This document shows positions 22,228-32,249 of a stretch of DNA of 64,000 nucleotides, in pieces. A program made the position numbers and the translations under genes. The notes beneath the pieces were generated by a model that saw only the letters and a list, made by a program, of their open reading frames with translations, searched no databases and was not told where the DNA came from. The first letter of the stretch is position 1; each line of letters begins with the position of its first letter. Source of the DNA: Anthoceros angustus (taxonomy: Eukaryota; Streptophyta; Anthocerotopsida; Anthocerotales; Anthocerotaceae); assembly GCA_010909165.1 (NCBI GenBank), contig MU008219.1:124001-188000 (forward strand), written 5' to 3'.

Positions 22228-23394
22228 ATGGCGGCTCCGACGTCGAATGCTAAGCATTTCGTGCTGGTGCACGGAGGCGCTCACGGGGCGTGGTGCTGGT
22301 ACAAAATTGTTGATCTGCTGCAACAGGCGGGCCACAAAGTGTCCGCACTGGACCTGGCCAGCGCCGGGATTAACAACGCGGATCCCGGCCAGGTGGCCAC
22401 CCTGCAGCAGCTGGCAACTCCTCTCCTCTCCTTCCTCCAGGCTCTGCCGGACTCCGAGAAGGTAAACGCTAGCCTACCTTACCCTAGAAGGTAAACCCTT
22501 GCAGACGTGCTTACAAGTGGACCATCTCTAATGCATTTTAATCATTTACAAGTGTATCGATGTTTCATGCATGCCAATGTTATTTCCATTGGTGGCCTGC
22601 AGGTGATCTTGGTGGTGCACAGCATGGGGGGCTTGAGTGGCACACTGGCCATGGAGCTCTTCCCCGGCAAGATAGCAGCCGCCGTCTTTGTGGCTGCATT
22701 GATGTTCCCCGACCCTGAGCACGAGAACGCTGGTGCAATTATCCAGGTATAATTGTTCTTTGCACATGTCCGCATTTGTCATCTGTTCATTAGTTTTTGT
22801 TCACAACCTCACTGAGTCGTGTTGCTGCACTGCACTGGCATTGCCAATTGGAAATGCACCGATCTAGGTGTTCGAAAGTCTGTTTGCGACACTAATGACT
22901 GGCAAGGTTCGCCTGATATTCGGGAACGGGGCTGAGAAGCCACCCACGGCTATGGAAATAGGGCTGGATCACGCGGTCGACCTCTTCTACCACTTGTCCC
23001 CATCGCTGGTATGTGGTTCCTCATTTTGGAATGACTAATTTAGTCTCGCAGCTGGGTATTGAATTTGTATCCGAAAATGTACCAATGTTTTGTTGATGTG
23101 AGCTTTGTGGTGCAGGATGTGGCTCTGGCGAAGCTGTGCTTGAAGCCGTTTCCCGCGTGGAGCGACATGGGGCGGGAATTACTGGTGTCCATCACTCCGG
23201 AGCGATATGGGAGCGTGCCCAGGGCATACCTGGACTGCAAAGAGGACAGGGCTGTCACCGGAGACCTGGCGGACATCATGTGTCGGTCGCTTCCACCCAA
23301 GGAACGAATTTTGCTGCAAGCGGACCACAGCCCCTTTTTCTCCGCTCCCGCCGACCTTACGGCTCACCTGTTGCGCATCGCTCAACAAACTTAA
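22228..23394 (+). CDS. MES-type carboxylic acid methylesterase (alpha/beta hydrolase)
   Basis: Hydrolyses methyl esters of small plant acids; relatives act on methyl salicylate, methyl jasmonate or methyl-IAA. Exons 22228-22461, 22603-22746, 22868-23008 and 23116-23394, all in phase 0, give 265 residues against about 260 in the family. Landmarks are HFVLVHGGAHGAWCWYK at the start, containing the oxyanion-hole HG, nucleophile Ser85 in VVHSMGGLSG, Asp217 in CKEDRAV, and His244 in ADHSPFFSAP, so the triad is complete. The nucleophile elbow reads HSMGG where many members have GHS(L/M)GG. The neighbouring residue is Val rather than Gly, which may matter for the turn. No signal peptide is seen, which fits a cytosolic enzyme. 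The substrate cannot be told from sequence. Confidence 0.9.
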
Positions 23395-24541
23395 CACCGG
23401 GTTCCGTTCCGTCCCGTACCACATCGTTACAAAGCTTGTTCTGCATACTCCGGAGATACGCGTCTCCGTACAGGTTATACGTATCATGTGTACCGTAGGT
23501 GCAGCGCACTGCATATGTAATCCACAACCATGACCTAGCCTGGCTGCATCTCAACGGCAGGAGCTCCAAAAATCCATGCTGTACATAAATTCACTATATG
23601 GATGGTCGAGTAGACTCCTCCTAGTGTATTGATAGTCTTTTTAATATTTTTTATGAATTAATAAAATTTTAAAAAATCTTAAATTCTTAGATTTCATTAT
23701 GTGTTAATCATCCTATATAGCATCATGTTAATCCTCATGTTATTTTTTCTGTTTTATTTTAATTTATCAATCATATCATAATTATATATAGTTTATATAT
23801 ATATAACAATGAAGAGATCTTAAGTAAAGTACATAAAGATGTTGTCTTATCTACACTATAGTATGTGGAAGAAAACTGTCCAAAGGCGTTCGCTTATATG
23901 ACATTACAGTTTTAAGATGATGCGGGTCTATATGCGGTTTTGAAGGGCTAATTCAAATGCCTTGACATGAATTGGACTAAAAATTTTTAATAAAACACAT
24001 GTAACTAGGTTGAGAGCTTTCCTTGATTTCTTTTTTTAATAAAGATAGAGGCAATAAAATTTGCTATGTAGATAGAGGTCTATCTGTGACATCTGGTTTT
24101 CTCTATCTATGACATCTGGTTTTCTATTGTTTTTAATCTTTTGACTCATATTTTATACTTCTTGCCTTGCAGGCCTAATTCTCTTCTTTATTATATGCCT
24201 ATTCTTTCTAGGGATGCGGAAATCCATGGAATTGAGGCAAAGAATAAATGCATTAATGCATTGTTAGAAAAGAAATGTTAGCACAAATAAAATTCGATCC
24301 AAAGCAACTTTTCTAGGATGCGCATACTTTGTCTAAGCAAATGATAGTGTATAATATGCCTACTAGATACTATAGTGCCTTAGATGCATTGAGTTGTTCA
24401 AGCAAATTAAGAGCAAATGTGCTTTAATACCATGATGAGAATCTTAAAATTACTCCAAGTGTTGCTTTATGATTACAAAGTATTGTTTATATATAATGTA
24501 ATGTTTGTTGCGTGGTTATAACCTCTTGTAATTTTTCAATG
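23395..24541. other. AT-rich intergenic DNA
   Basis: Strongly AT-rich from about 23630 to 24530, with runs such as tatatatagtttatatatatata near 23785. A short direct repeat of a gacatctggttttct motif occurs at about 24089-24125. No gene or complete element is recognisable. Confidence 0.45.
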
Positions 24542-24796
24542 TGACCAAGCTTGCTGCCTCTTTTCTTGTTGGACATGAAGATACACAAAGTAGAGTGACC
24601 TACTTGCCAAAGAAATGAGGGTGCAGAAGCCAGAGGTACATTGTGAAGTACATTCTCGTGCTCGCAAATGACCAAGCTTGCTGCCCCTTTTCTTATTGGT
24701 CATGAAGATACACAAAGTAGAGTGACTTACTTGCCAAAGAAAAAAGGGTGCAAAAGCGAGAGGTACATTGTGAAGTACATTCTCGTGCTCGCAAAT
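24542..24796 (+). repeat. Direct tandem duplication, two copies of 127 bp
   Basis: Copies 24542-24668 and 24670-24796 start gaccaagcttgctgcc and end ctcgtgctcgcaaat, with a small number of substitutions. The second copy runs straight into the 23-bp array. The pair probably arose by unequal exchange. Confidence 0.85.
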
Positions 24797-24831
24797 CAAG
24801 TCAAGAGGACAAGAGCTTGGAAGAAGAATTG

Positions 24832-25310
24832 GCGAAGGCGGGTATATAAAGAAGGCGAAGGCGGGTATATAAAGAAGGCGAAGGCAGGTATATAAAGAAG
24901 GCGAAGGCGGATATATAAAGAAGCCGAAGGCAAGTATATAAAGAAGCCGAAGGCGGGTATATAAAGAAGGCGAACGCGGATATATAAAGAAGGCGAACGC
25001 GGGTATATAAAGAAATCGAATGCGGGCATGTAAAGAAGGTGAACGCGGGTATATAAAGAAGGCGAACGCTTGTGTATAAAGAAGGCCAACACAGGTGTAT
25101 AAAGAAGGCGAACACGGGTGTATAAAGAAGGCGAACACAGGTGTACAACGAAGGCCAACGCGGGTGTACAAAAAAGGTGAACGTGGGTGTATAAAGAAGG
25201 CGAACGCGGGCATATAAAGAAGGAGAAAGTGGGTATATAAAGAAGGCGAAAGTAGGTAGATAAAGAAGGCGAAAGCGGGTATGTAAAGAAGGCGAAAGCG
25301 AGTAAGAAGG
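24832..25310. repeat. 23-bp minisatellite, about 20 units
   Basis: Unit like gcgggtatataaagaaggcg plus gaa, repeated about 20 times with a gradient of variants (gcgggtatataa, acgcgggtatataa, acacaggtgtataa, aagcgggtatataa). Most units keep a TATAAA-like core. Because 23 is not a multiple of 3 and the minus-strand unit has no stop codon, the array stays open in all three minus frames and encodes a 23-residue periodic Tyr/Pro/Phe/Leu-rich peptide. The resulting long frames at 24536-25417, 24801-25331 and 24796-25158 are by-products of the repeat, not evidence of a gene. Confidence 0.92.
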
Positions 25311-26389
25311 TTTAAGATCAATTCTAAGCAAAGAGAAGGCAGAGCATTACTTGCATTAAGCCTGAAGGGCATCCTCTCTTGACGTTCATATAAATTTGTT
25401 GTGGCACTTGGAAACACATGCAGTGGTGGAGAGGGCGGGGCGGTTTGGTATTAAAAGAACGGGGAGTCAAAGGTTCAAATCATGCAAAGGCTAGATCTAT
25501 CAGAGTAGCTACCTCGGCCAGCTTAGGGACCACCCTTCAGCTTCAAGTAGCTCCAACTCTGTATAATGGCCACCGGCCCTCGCTCCAAAAAGTCTTTGAA
25601 ACCCTTGCAGTACCTTTTCTTATTTGGATTAATCAATTTTTTTCCTCCGAAAACATAGTGTTATGCAAGCTCGTGAGTAGAGGAACGTTTCGTAAAATAA
25701 ACTTTTGTTGTAAAATAAAATCTCTTCGTAAAATAAACTTGTGAATAATAAAGCGCCCTACAAGCCTGCAAGTACCGGAGCGCTCCATAATGTAAACTCG
25801 AAAGTAGTAAAACGCTATGCAATCCTGTGATTATTGGACATGTGAGAAACAAAACCTTTCAAATGTACCCTACACATAATCTCAAATTATGTTGCACAAA
25901 ACAAATACAACTTACATACATGTAAAGCTCATTTCTAAATGACTCCAAGATTAGCTTTGCATCACTCTTTTCAAAAGGCCAACAAGCTAAATGTGGTCTC
26001 AACTCACTTAAATAAGAGCCACAATTGCAGGTAAAAAAGGATAAGGTCGGTGGTTGAAATAAGTTACGTGTTTTAAATTACTACAAATAAGAGCCAACAG
26101 CCAACATGTGCAAATAAAAAAAGGATGAGGCCAGTGGTTGAAATAAGTCGAGAAAAGCTCATCACGATAGGAAAATTTGATAAAAGATCCATAAAGTTAT
26201 GATGCGATGCGATTCGAAAGGGCACGATGCAGTCTTTAGCGGTCAGCGAGAAAAAATGAATAAAAGCTTCGACGTAGGATGCGGCATCTAGGGTCCTGGA
26301 CTTTCTTTGCAAGCGATCTAAAACATTTACAAAACTGGAGTCACTTGATGGGCCGGCCGACATATGGAGCTCAATCTATATATATCCAA
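25311..26389. other. Intergenic repeat-like DNA
   Basis: No gene recognised. Between 25418 and 25500 a tRNA-like internal promoter arrangement is faintly visible (tggtggagagggcgg, then ggttcaaatcatg about 50 bp on), as in SINEs, but too weak to call. Positions 25685-25745 repeat a cgtaaaataaact motif. Confidence 0.35.
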
Positions 26390-26570
26390 ACGAATACACA
26401 TTTAAAAAAACATCGTGATTAAACATCCAATGCTTAGATCGATACTTAGATGGGGTGCCTAAAGGGAGTGGATGCCCGTGGTACAAGTAGCTTAGGCTCA
26501 CCAAGTTGTTAAGTACCAACATGACGAAAATCCGTCCTTAGTGGACTTCAATAAAATTCTGCTTTTTTTT
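26390..26570 (+). repeat. Dispersed repeat, copy 1
   Basis: Shares a long, nearly colinear match with 48160-48345, including tacttagatggggtgcctaa, gttgttaagtacca and tccgtccttagtggact followed by aataaaattct. Same orientation. Element type unknown; it may be an LTR or MITE end. It lies about 600 bp upstream of the EXORDIUM-like gene. Confidence 0.8.
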
Positions 26571-27172
26571 CTATGTATATCAACTAGGGCAAAACGGTCA
26601 CGTGCGGAGATGGAGCTGGCCTGGAGCAGGCCGCAGTTTACGCCCACAGATAGCCTGGTGGCTGCAGACAGTTGCAGGGAGGCAGCCAGGCTGTCATGTC
26701 GCCCGGGCCAGCTGCCGGGTCGCATATTCTATGTCATGTCGGATTATTACAAATCCCGCCCAAAATATGCGCAAACGCTGGCGCACCCGTTTCATTTGCT
26801 GCCTCTCGTTTCATTCATTCATTTTCCCGCGTCAGCGTTTTAGCCAACCCCCGCCCCCGCTTCAGCTGGCCTGGCCCCCCTTAAAGCCTGCCACCCACGG
26901 CCTTCTTCAAGAATCCCAGCTCGCCCAGCTGCCTTCTCCCTGCATTTCCGCTGCCAGGCCCGTCCGCCATCTCCAAGCGCATCTCATCCCGGTCTCTCAT
27001 CTCAACGGGAAACTGGGATTCGGACTTCCAATCCTCTCCCCCGGCATTCGGGAATCTCAAGCAGCCGGGATGAGCAGGCGGGAAGGCATCACATTCGCTG
27101 TTCAATCCGGCAGCCTGCTGCTGCTGCTGGCCTGAGCTCGAACAACCCATCTTCCAGCAGCTCCCTGCGGCA
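26571..27172. other. Upstream region of EXORDIUM-like gene
   Basis: C/T-rich sequence in the last 350 bp before the ATG, presumably promoter and 5' UTR. Frames read here (for example 26602-27135) have no recognisable domain. No clear TATA box found. Confidence 0.4.
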
Positions 27173-28177
27173 ATGGGGATGGGGAAATGGGAGATGGGTT
27201 TTGTTGGGCACTTGCTTCTGCTCTCCTGCCTGCTGGGTTGCCTGGTGGGCGGGGGGAGTGGAGCCGGCATTGTCCATCCCCCGGGCAGGCGCGCGGCCAG
27301 CAACGAGGGCGCCAGCCCGCTGGTGCGGATGACCTACCACATGGGCCCTGTGCTCACCGGGGACATCCGAGTCTACATCGTCTGGTACGGGACCTGGAAG
27401 GAGGCACAGAAGAGGGTCATCCGGGACTTCTTCGCCTCCGTGTCGGCTCCGGTTGCCTCGCCTTCGGTGCATGGCTGGTGGAGCACGGCGCAGCTCTACA
27501 CGGACCAGACCGGGCGCAACATCAGCGGCTCGCTCCGGGTGGCTGGCGAGCTCAGCGACCGGCGCTATTCCCAGGGTAGAGCGCTCACCAGGATCCAGGT
27601 GAACGACGTGATCAAAGCCGCGCTCGACGCCGGGCTACCGAAGGACGGCGACTCCGGGGCCTACTTCGTCTTCACATCCCCGGACGTGGTGATGCAGGAC
27701 TTCTGCCTCGCCGTGTGCGGATTCCACTATTTCACATTCCCGTCCATCGTGGGCGCTACGCTGCCGTACGCCTGGGTGGGGAATTCCGAGAAGCAGTGCC
27801 CGGAATGGTGCGCTTACCCCTTTGCTGTGGCGCCTTTTATGCGGAATGTGGAGCCCATGTTGCCGCCCAATGGGCAGCTGGGGATTGATGCTATGATTAG
27901 CGTGATCGGGCATGAGCTGGCGGAGATGGCTTCCAACCCGCTGGCTAATGCGTGGTATGCCGGGGACGATGCCCGGGCGCCCAACGAGATTGCTGACTTG
28001 TGTGAGGGCATTTACGGGCCTGGAGGGGGTGGGGGGTACCCGGGCGAGGTGTTGCATACTCATGCCGGGGCTAGCTACAACATGAAGGGTGTCGGAAGGA
28101 GGAAGTTCTTGGTGCAGTGGCTGTGGAGCCCCGTTCTCAATGCCTGTACTGGGCCCAATGCCAAGTTCACCTCCTGA
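27173..28177 (+). CDS. EXORDIUM/phosphate-induced (PHI-1) family secreted protein
   Basis: A single-exon gene of 334 residues. A signal peptide (about 1-31; hydrophobic core LLLLSCLLGCLVGG) predicts export to the apoplast or cell wall. The PHI-1 domain spans almost the rest. Hallmarks are TYHMGPVLTGDIRVYIVWYG near 53, VHGWWSTAQLYTD, VFTSPDVVMQDFCLAVCGFH, the Cys-rich NSEKQCPEWCAYPF, and GHELAEMASNPLANAW, followed by Gly-rich ADLCEGIYGPGGGGG. EXORDIUM proteins are linked to growth and brassinosteroid or carbon-status responses, but the biochemical activity is not established. The HELAE stretch looks like part of a metalloprotease HEXXH, but its last His is replaced, so protease activity should not be inferred. 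The length matches the family. Confidence 0.93.
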   Translation: MGMGKWEMGFVGHLLLLSCLLGCLVGGGSGAGIVHPPGRRAASNEGASPLVRMTYHMGPVLTGDIRVYIVWYGTWKEAQKRVIRDFFASVSAPVASPSVHGWWSTAQLYTDQTGRNISGSLRVAGELSDRRYSQGRALTRIQVNDVIKAALDAGLPKDGDSGAYFVFTSPDVVMQDFCLAVCGFHYFTFPSIVGATLPYAWVGNSEKQCPEWCAYPFAVAPFMRNVEPMLPPNGQLGIDAMISVIGHELAEMASNPLANAWYAGDDARAPNEIADLCEGIYGPGGGGGYPGEVLHTHAGASYNMKGVGRRKFLVQWLWSPVLNACTGPNAKFTS

Positions 28178-28385
28178 TGTTAATCTCCTAGTGCTGCTCC
28201 TCTCTGCTTTCGAAGTGACCAAACCTGCTTCCCTTCCAGGGGCAGGCCCCATTTCTTGTAACTTATGCCGGAACAGACTGTCTTCTGTGTCCGAGGTTTT
28301 TTGCTGCGCAGGCTTCACAGGGCCTGTGATCAGTCCGACTCGAATTTTGAGAGTCACATTCATGTTAGGCGATTCTTCACCACTT
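28178..28385. other. 3' flank of EXORDIUM-like gene
   Basis: Presumed 3' UTR. No further feature seen. Confidence 0.4.
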
Positions 28386-28642
28386 GCTCATTTTGGTGGC
28401 TGGGTCTTGGTGGGGTAGTTTACGTCAGCTCTTTTTTATGGGTCTTGCTGGAGTAGTTTACATCAGCCTGTTTTGATGGGTGTTGCTAGAGTAGTTTACA
28501 GCAGCTCATTTTGATGGGTTGTCTTGCTGGAGTAGTTTACAGCCTGTTTTGCTTGAGTAGTTCACAGCTCATTTTAATGGGTCTTGCTAGAGTGGTTTAC
28601 ACGAGCTCATTTTGTCGGGTTTTGCTCGGGCAGTTCACATCA
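28386..28642 (+). repeat. Degenerate ~40-45 bp tandem repeat, about six units
   Basis: Repeats the theme ttgctggagtagtttacagc then tcattttgatgggt, with length variation between units (some lack 10-15 bp). It lies in the 3' flank of the EXORDIUM-like gene, 200 bp past its stop, and could be part of its transcript. Confidence 0.75.
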
Positions 28643-29804
28643 TAACTTGCCTAGGGGGGTTTGGTGTCTGGAGTACCTTGATGGAGGAAATCGGATGGTG
28701 CAACTCTGGTGTGCCTCGTTGGGTTGTTTCTTCCCTTCCAGCCATCATCAGATCGGCATGCTCGGAACATGACCTGTATTTGTATACCTTGAATGTGGCG
28801 ACTGTTCCACGAAATAATCCGGGATGAATCTGTGGCTACTACACTGTTGCACAGATTTCACAGATTTGGTTATGCTGCAGCTGTCAAGTGGCCACCCTCG
28901 TGCTGCAGTTCCCAATTTTGTTTCTCGGAATCCAGGTGGTGGCATTCCCGTGTCAACATTGTCTGCAACCTGTTGACCTACACACCCGATCTTCGAAAAC
29001 CCAAGCCCCCCATCGGCGCACAGTGCAATGTGCAGGGCTGCAACTTGCGGTTTCGGCCGGACCAGTCAGATGTACCAACCGAACTGTCGACTTAGGTGGG
29101 ATAAACGGGGGAACTTGATGTAATAAAGCGAGATGGGTGGTCCCATGTACATGTGGATGTCTGTACACCAGAACCGTGCTGTGTGAAAGATCAAAGCCTT
29201 TATAACCAAGCTTTCAAGCCGCTCACAAATCCCAACAGAATATCTAGACCGTCCTATGAATGGGAGGCCACTGTCCAACTTGAAATCCTTGTCTTTTCCT
29301 GGGATTCTGGCACGGTGAGAGAATGATAAGGGTGACCTAGCGGCTCCCGAAAAACGGAGCCACTACGGGGCGGGGACCCCGTGCACGGTCCCCTCACCTA
29401 CAGGCCTATGTGGCTCGCTCCACCGTTCCATCGCTCCACCGGCTTTTTGCTCATTTCTCCCTCCCCTTTCGTCTCTCTCCCTGACTCGGTGGACTTGCTC
29501 TCGCCGCGATCCGGCTTCATGGTAAGACTACCTCGGGTAATACACATACGGCCTCCTTTCCTTGGTCCTTGATGTGTTCAAAAGAATGGAAGACATGTAA
29601 AGTTTGCTCCACCCCCCAAATTGGGGTTCGGGCTTCCACCAACCATAGACCCACATCTCCATACAACAGCGTCTAGGTACCAAAAAGTTTATCTTGGTGA
29701 AAAGAGGTTATGATTATTGAGCGAAAACGTTCATTCATTTTTTAAAGCGTTTTTTTAAAGGTTTTTGCTAATTGAAATGCGGCGTTCAAACCCATAGCGC
29801 TATA
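28643..29804. other. Intergenic, no gene recognised
   Basis: Short overlapping frames without domains. Contains small GC-rich hairpins near 29340-29385. Possibly old repeat DNA. Confidence 0.35.
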
Positions 29805-29924
29805 CTCCGCATGTTCATTTAGTCACACCATGCCCCATCCATGATTAGGCACCGCGACTACAGCACCACACTCTGCATGTTCATTTGGTCACACTATGCC
29901 CCATCCATAATTAGGCACCGCGAT
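29805..29924 (+). repeat. Direct repeat, two ~54-bp copies 66 bp apart
   Basis: Copies at 29805-29858 and 29871-29924 share gcatgttcattt, gtcacac, atgccccatccat and attaggcaccgcga with few differences. No gene is linked. Confidence 0.8.
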
Positions 29925-30885
29925 TTTGAAGGGTTGAAGATGATAGAACCGTCAGTCATACACTGCATGGTCGCCGTTCGTCCCACAAAAGCGTTTCTAT
30001 TTCAAAATTGATATAGAGTACTTGGCCCGATTCCGGACGGACCACAAACCGGAATTGGCCCCCACGCTCTGTAACTCGACATAAGAATCGGGTTTCAAAG
30101 AAACTCTAGCGTTCCTTACGCCATAAATATTGCAATATAAAGTTAAATATCTTTGATCATGATAGATTTGGATCCATCATATCAAATCATATAAGATACT
30201 ATTTTCTAGTCTAATTTGAGTATCTCCACATCCAGACAACATTGGGAAACTCAGTTTTGGCTATCTTAAGATATAGGAATTTAACGTCCTATGGCTGTTA
30301 TCAAGAGTGGTTTACCAAGTCCACACCACCATCAATGAATGTCGGCCTGCCTCTTAAAGTCCTCCTCAAAATTGCTGCTCAAGTTTTCCCGCCTTCTCCA
30401 CACATCTTCATAAACCCAAATTTAGTGAAGGAAGCCTTCCTCTTCTTGAATCCAATCTTCAGCTCTCCAGCTCATGTTGTTGCTGCCTGCAACACACATC
30501 AAACTCCCTCAGCCTCTATGCAAAGAAGGAAGTACTTGAAGAGGAAGTGCAAAGGAGAGTCGGCTATTTCATGAAGAAGGCGATATGGAAAATGCACAGG
30601 ATCACCTGCAGGAGGATGAAGTTGCTAACTTGTTATAAGCTGTAACTCACTGCAATAGCTGCAATTGACATAAACAAGGAGGGAGTTGAGGGCTTGTGTA
30701 AAATGGATCTTGCCCAAGTTGAGCAAGATCAGCTTCAGAGCTCGAATGATTTGGAACTCTTGCCAGCGAGATGGCCGCCCGTATGGAGGCTATCTTTAGC
30801 ACTATGGTGAGAAGTAGCTACTTCTCATCATCCTCCACGCACACTTCCTAGGAGAAAAGGTAAGGCCTTCCAACAAGCAATTCTT
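29925..30885. other. Intergenic, no gene recognised
   Basis: AT-rich in part (30110-30240). The frame 30242-30574 shows no domain. The region may contain the damaged 5' part of the coiled-coil reading frame that follows. Confidence 0.3.
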
Positions 30886-31236
30886 TTGACTAGCGAGGCA
30901 TTCATCTTGGTAGAGAGAGCAAAGGAGATGGAGATGTCTGAAAGGGAGGCATCTGAAGCAAGGAAAGCAGGAGAAAGGTTAGAAAGGCAAGCTGCAATTG
31001 AACAAAAGAAGATTGAAGTTGCAAAACGGAAAGCAAAGGAAGCAGTAACAAAAGCCCAGAAAAAAGAGATGGAAATCGCAGACAAAAGGGCTAGGAGGAA
31101 GGAAGCTCTTGCACAAAAGTTGGCATTGAGAGCTCAGGTTGCAGCTGAAAAAGAAGCTGCTAGGGAGGCACGCCAGGCAAGTCAAGCAGCCATAGCGGCT
31201 CCTATTTGCAATGAGGGGCTGCTTTTGTCGCCATAG
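30886..31236 (+). CDS. Coiled-coil reading frame, probable fragment
   Basis: A 116-codon open frame dominated by Glu, Lys, Ala and Arg with a heptad-like pattern (for example REASEARKAGERLERQAAIE and KEAVTKAQKKEMEIADK), predicted to be one long helix. Its first codon is not ATG; the first ATG is at 30928. It resembles the C-terminal helix of plant trihelix or NAM-associated transposon proteins and may be the tail of a decayed transposon gene. No full gene could be assembled. Composition bias alone could keep such a frame open. Confidence 0.25.
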   Translation: MTSEAFILVERAKEMEMSEREASEARKAGERLERQAAIEQKKIEVAKRKAKEAVTKAQKKEMEIADKRARRKEALAQKLALRAQVAAEKEAAREARQASQAAIAAPICNEGLLLSP

Positions 31237-31687
31237 CTAGACGAAGTGTCGGGCAAACACTGTGTTTGTTGTGTAAGGTTTGCCGTCTGGCCACCACCCT
31301 TTTATCTAGATGCACTGTGAGCTTGTCCAGTCCACCAGCCGTTTGTCCAGTAGCCGCCAATTACTGTCCGCATGCCCAGCAATTGTGTCCGGGACATCAT
31401 CGCGATGTCCTGTCTAGATGCCCAACTGTCCGGGAGAGCAGTTTGCAATTCCGAACTCTGGTCTTAGGGTTTCATACAAGCTCGTATATGTAGTTTATAT
31501 AAATTTTGGTTGATGTCTGGTACTTCAATAGGACCTGAAGAGAAGTATCCAAAAAGTATTTTTCTATATTTTTTGACTCAGTAAAATGCACACTATGATT
31601 TTCCACAATTGCTTGGCCAGAATCAGGCCAAGTACTCTACCGAAATGAGAGCGCAAACAAGTTTGCATACACAACACAGTGTGCAAA

Positions 31688-31768
31688 CCTATTTGCACAA
31701 AATGAGCAACAACATCCAAGTGCACAAGCCTATTTGCACAAAATTAGCAACAACATCCAAATGCACAA
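31688..31768 (+). repeat. 41-bp direct tandem repeat, two copies
   Basis: Copies 31688-31728 and 31729-31768 start cctatttgcacaaaat and contain gcaacaacatccaa. They sit just before the 30-bp array. Confidence 0.85.
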
Positions 31769-31830
31769 CATGTTGACATACATATGGCAAGAAAATCATG
31801 CGCTGTTAGGGACAAGGAGGCCCACGTGTG

Positions 31831-32010
31831 CACTCATAGGGGCAAGAATGCCCAGGTGTGCAGTCTTAGGGGCAAGAATGCCAAGGTGTGTAGTCCTAGG
31901 GGCAAGAATGCCCAGGTGTGTAGTCCTAGGGGCAAGAATGCCCAGGTGTGTAGTCCTAGGGGCAAGAATGCCCAGGTGTGCACTCCTAGGGGCAAGAATG
32001 CCCAGGTGTG
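31831..32010 (+). repeat. 30-bp minisatellite, six near-identical units
   Basis: Exact 30-bp period with unit tagtcctaggggcaagaatg plus cccaggtgtg, units beginning 31831, 31861, 31891, 31921, 31951 and 31981, and a worn unit upstream at 31804-31830. A multiple of three, it yields ten-residue repeats in every frame (for example RGKNAQVCSP on plus), which explains the long overlapping frames on both strands. Each unit has a small GGGGCAAGAATGCCC inverted repeat. Confidence 0.92.
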
Positions 32011-32095
32011 CACAAGAAGCGCAGGCACGCGCCCTGGGCGCGTACCTGGGGCAAAAAGGTCCAGTGGGCATGAACCCATATGGTTCTTTCCCATT

Positions 32096-32175
32096 GGCGC
32101 ATTCCCATATAATTAATGCCCCTCTTTCCCCTTGGTGCATTCCCATATAATTAATGCCCCAGGTGCATTCCCATA
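32096..32175 (+). repeat. 27-bp direct repeats, two full and one partial
   Basis: The unit ggtgcattcccatataatta plus atgcccc occurs at 32096-32122 (one mismatch), 32134-32160 and, truncated, at 32162-32175. Together with the 30-bp and 41-bp arrays this forms a 500-bp cluster of unrelated tandem repeats. Confidence 0.8.
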
Positions 32176-32249
32176 CTTTCATTCATTCAAGAAATGAGCA
32201 AAATATTAAAAAAAAAAACGAAGCTCGGACCTGGGAACTCGTTGTAGGA

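Noticed and set aside
24832-25310. CRISPR-like regular array
   Set aside because: Units are contiguous with no unique spacers and the context is plant; it is a minisatellite.
24536-25417. 293-residue and two other long minus-strand frames
   Set aside because: They are produced by a stop-free 23-bp repeat read in three frames; no start context, domain or codon signal supports a gene.
25418-25500. SINE with Pol III boxes A and B
   Set aside because: Box-like motifs are weak and no 3' tail or second copy was found in the window.
27893-27940. HELAE stretch in the EXORDIUM-like protein as a zinc protease site
   Set aside because: The second histidine of HEXXH is absent and the stretch is a normal family feature.
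31734-32182. Overlapping frames on both strands with ten-residue repeats
   Set aside because: By-products of the 30-bp minisatellite; open in several frames at once.
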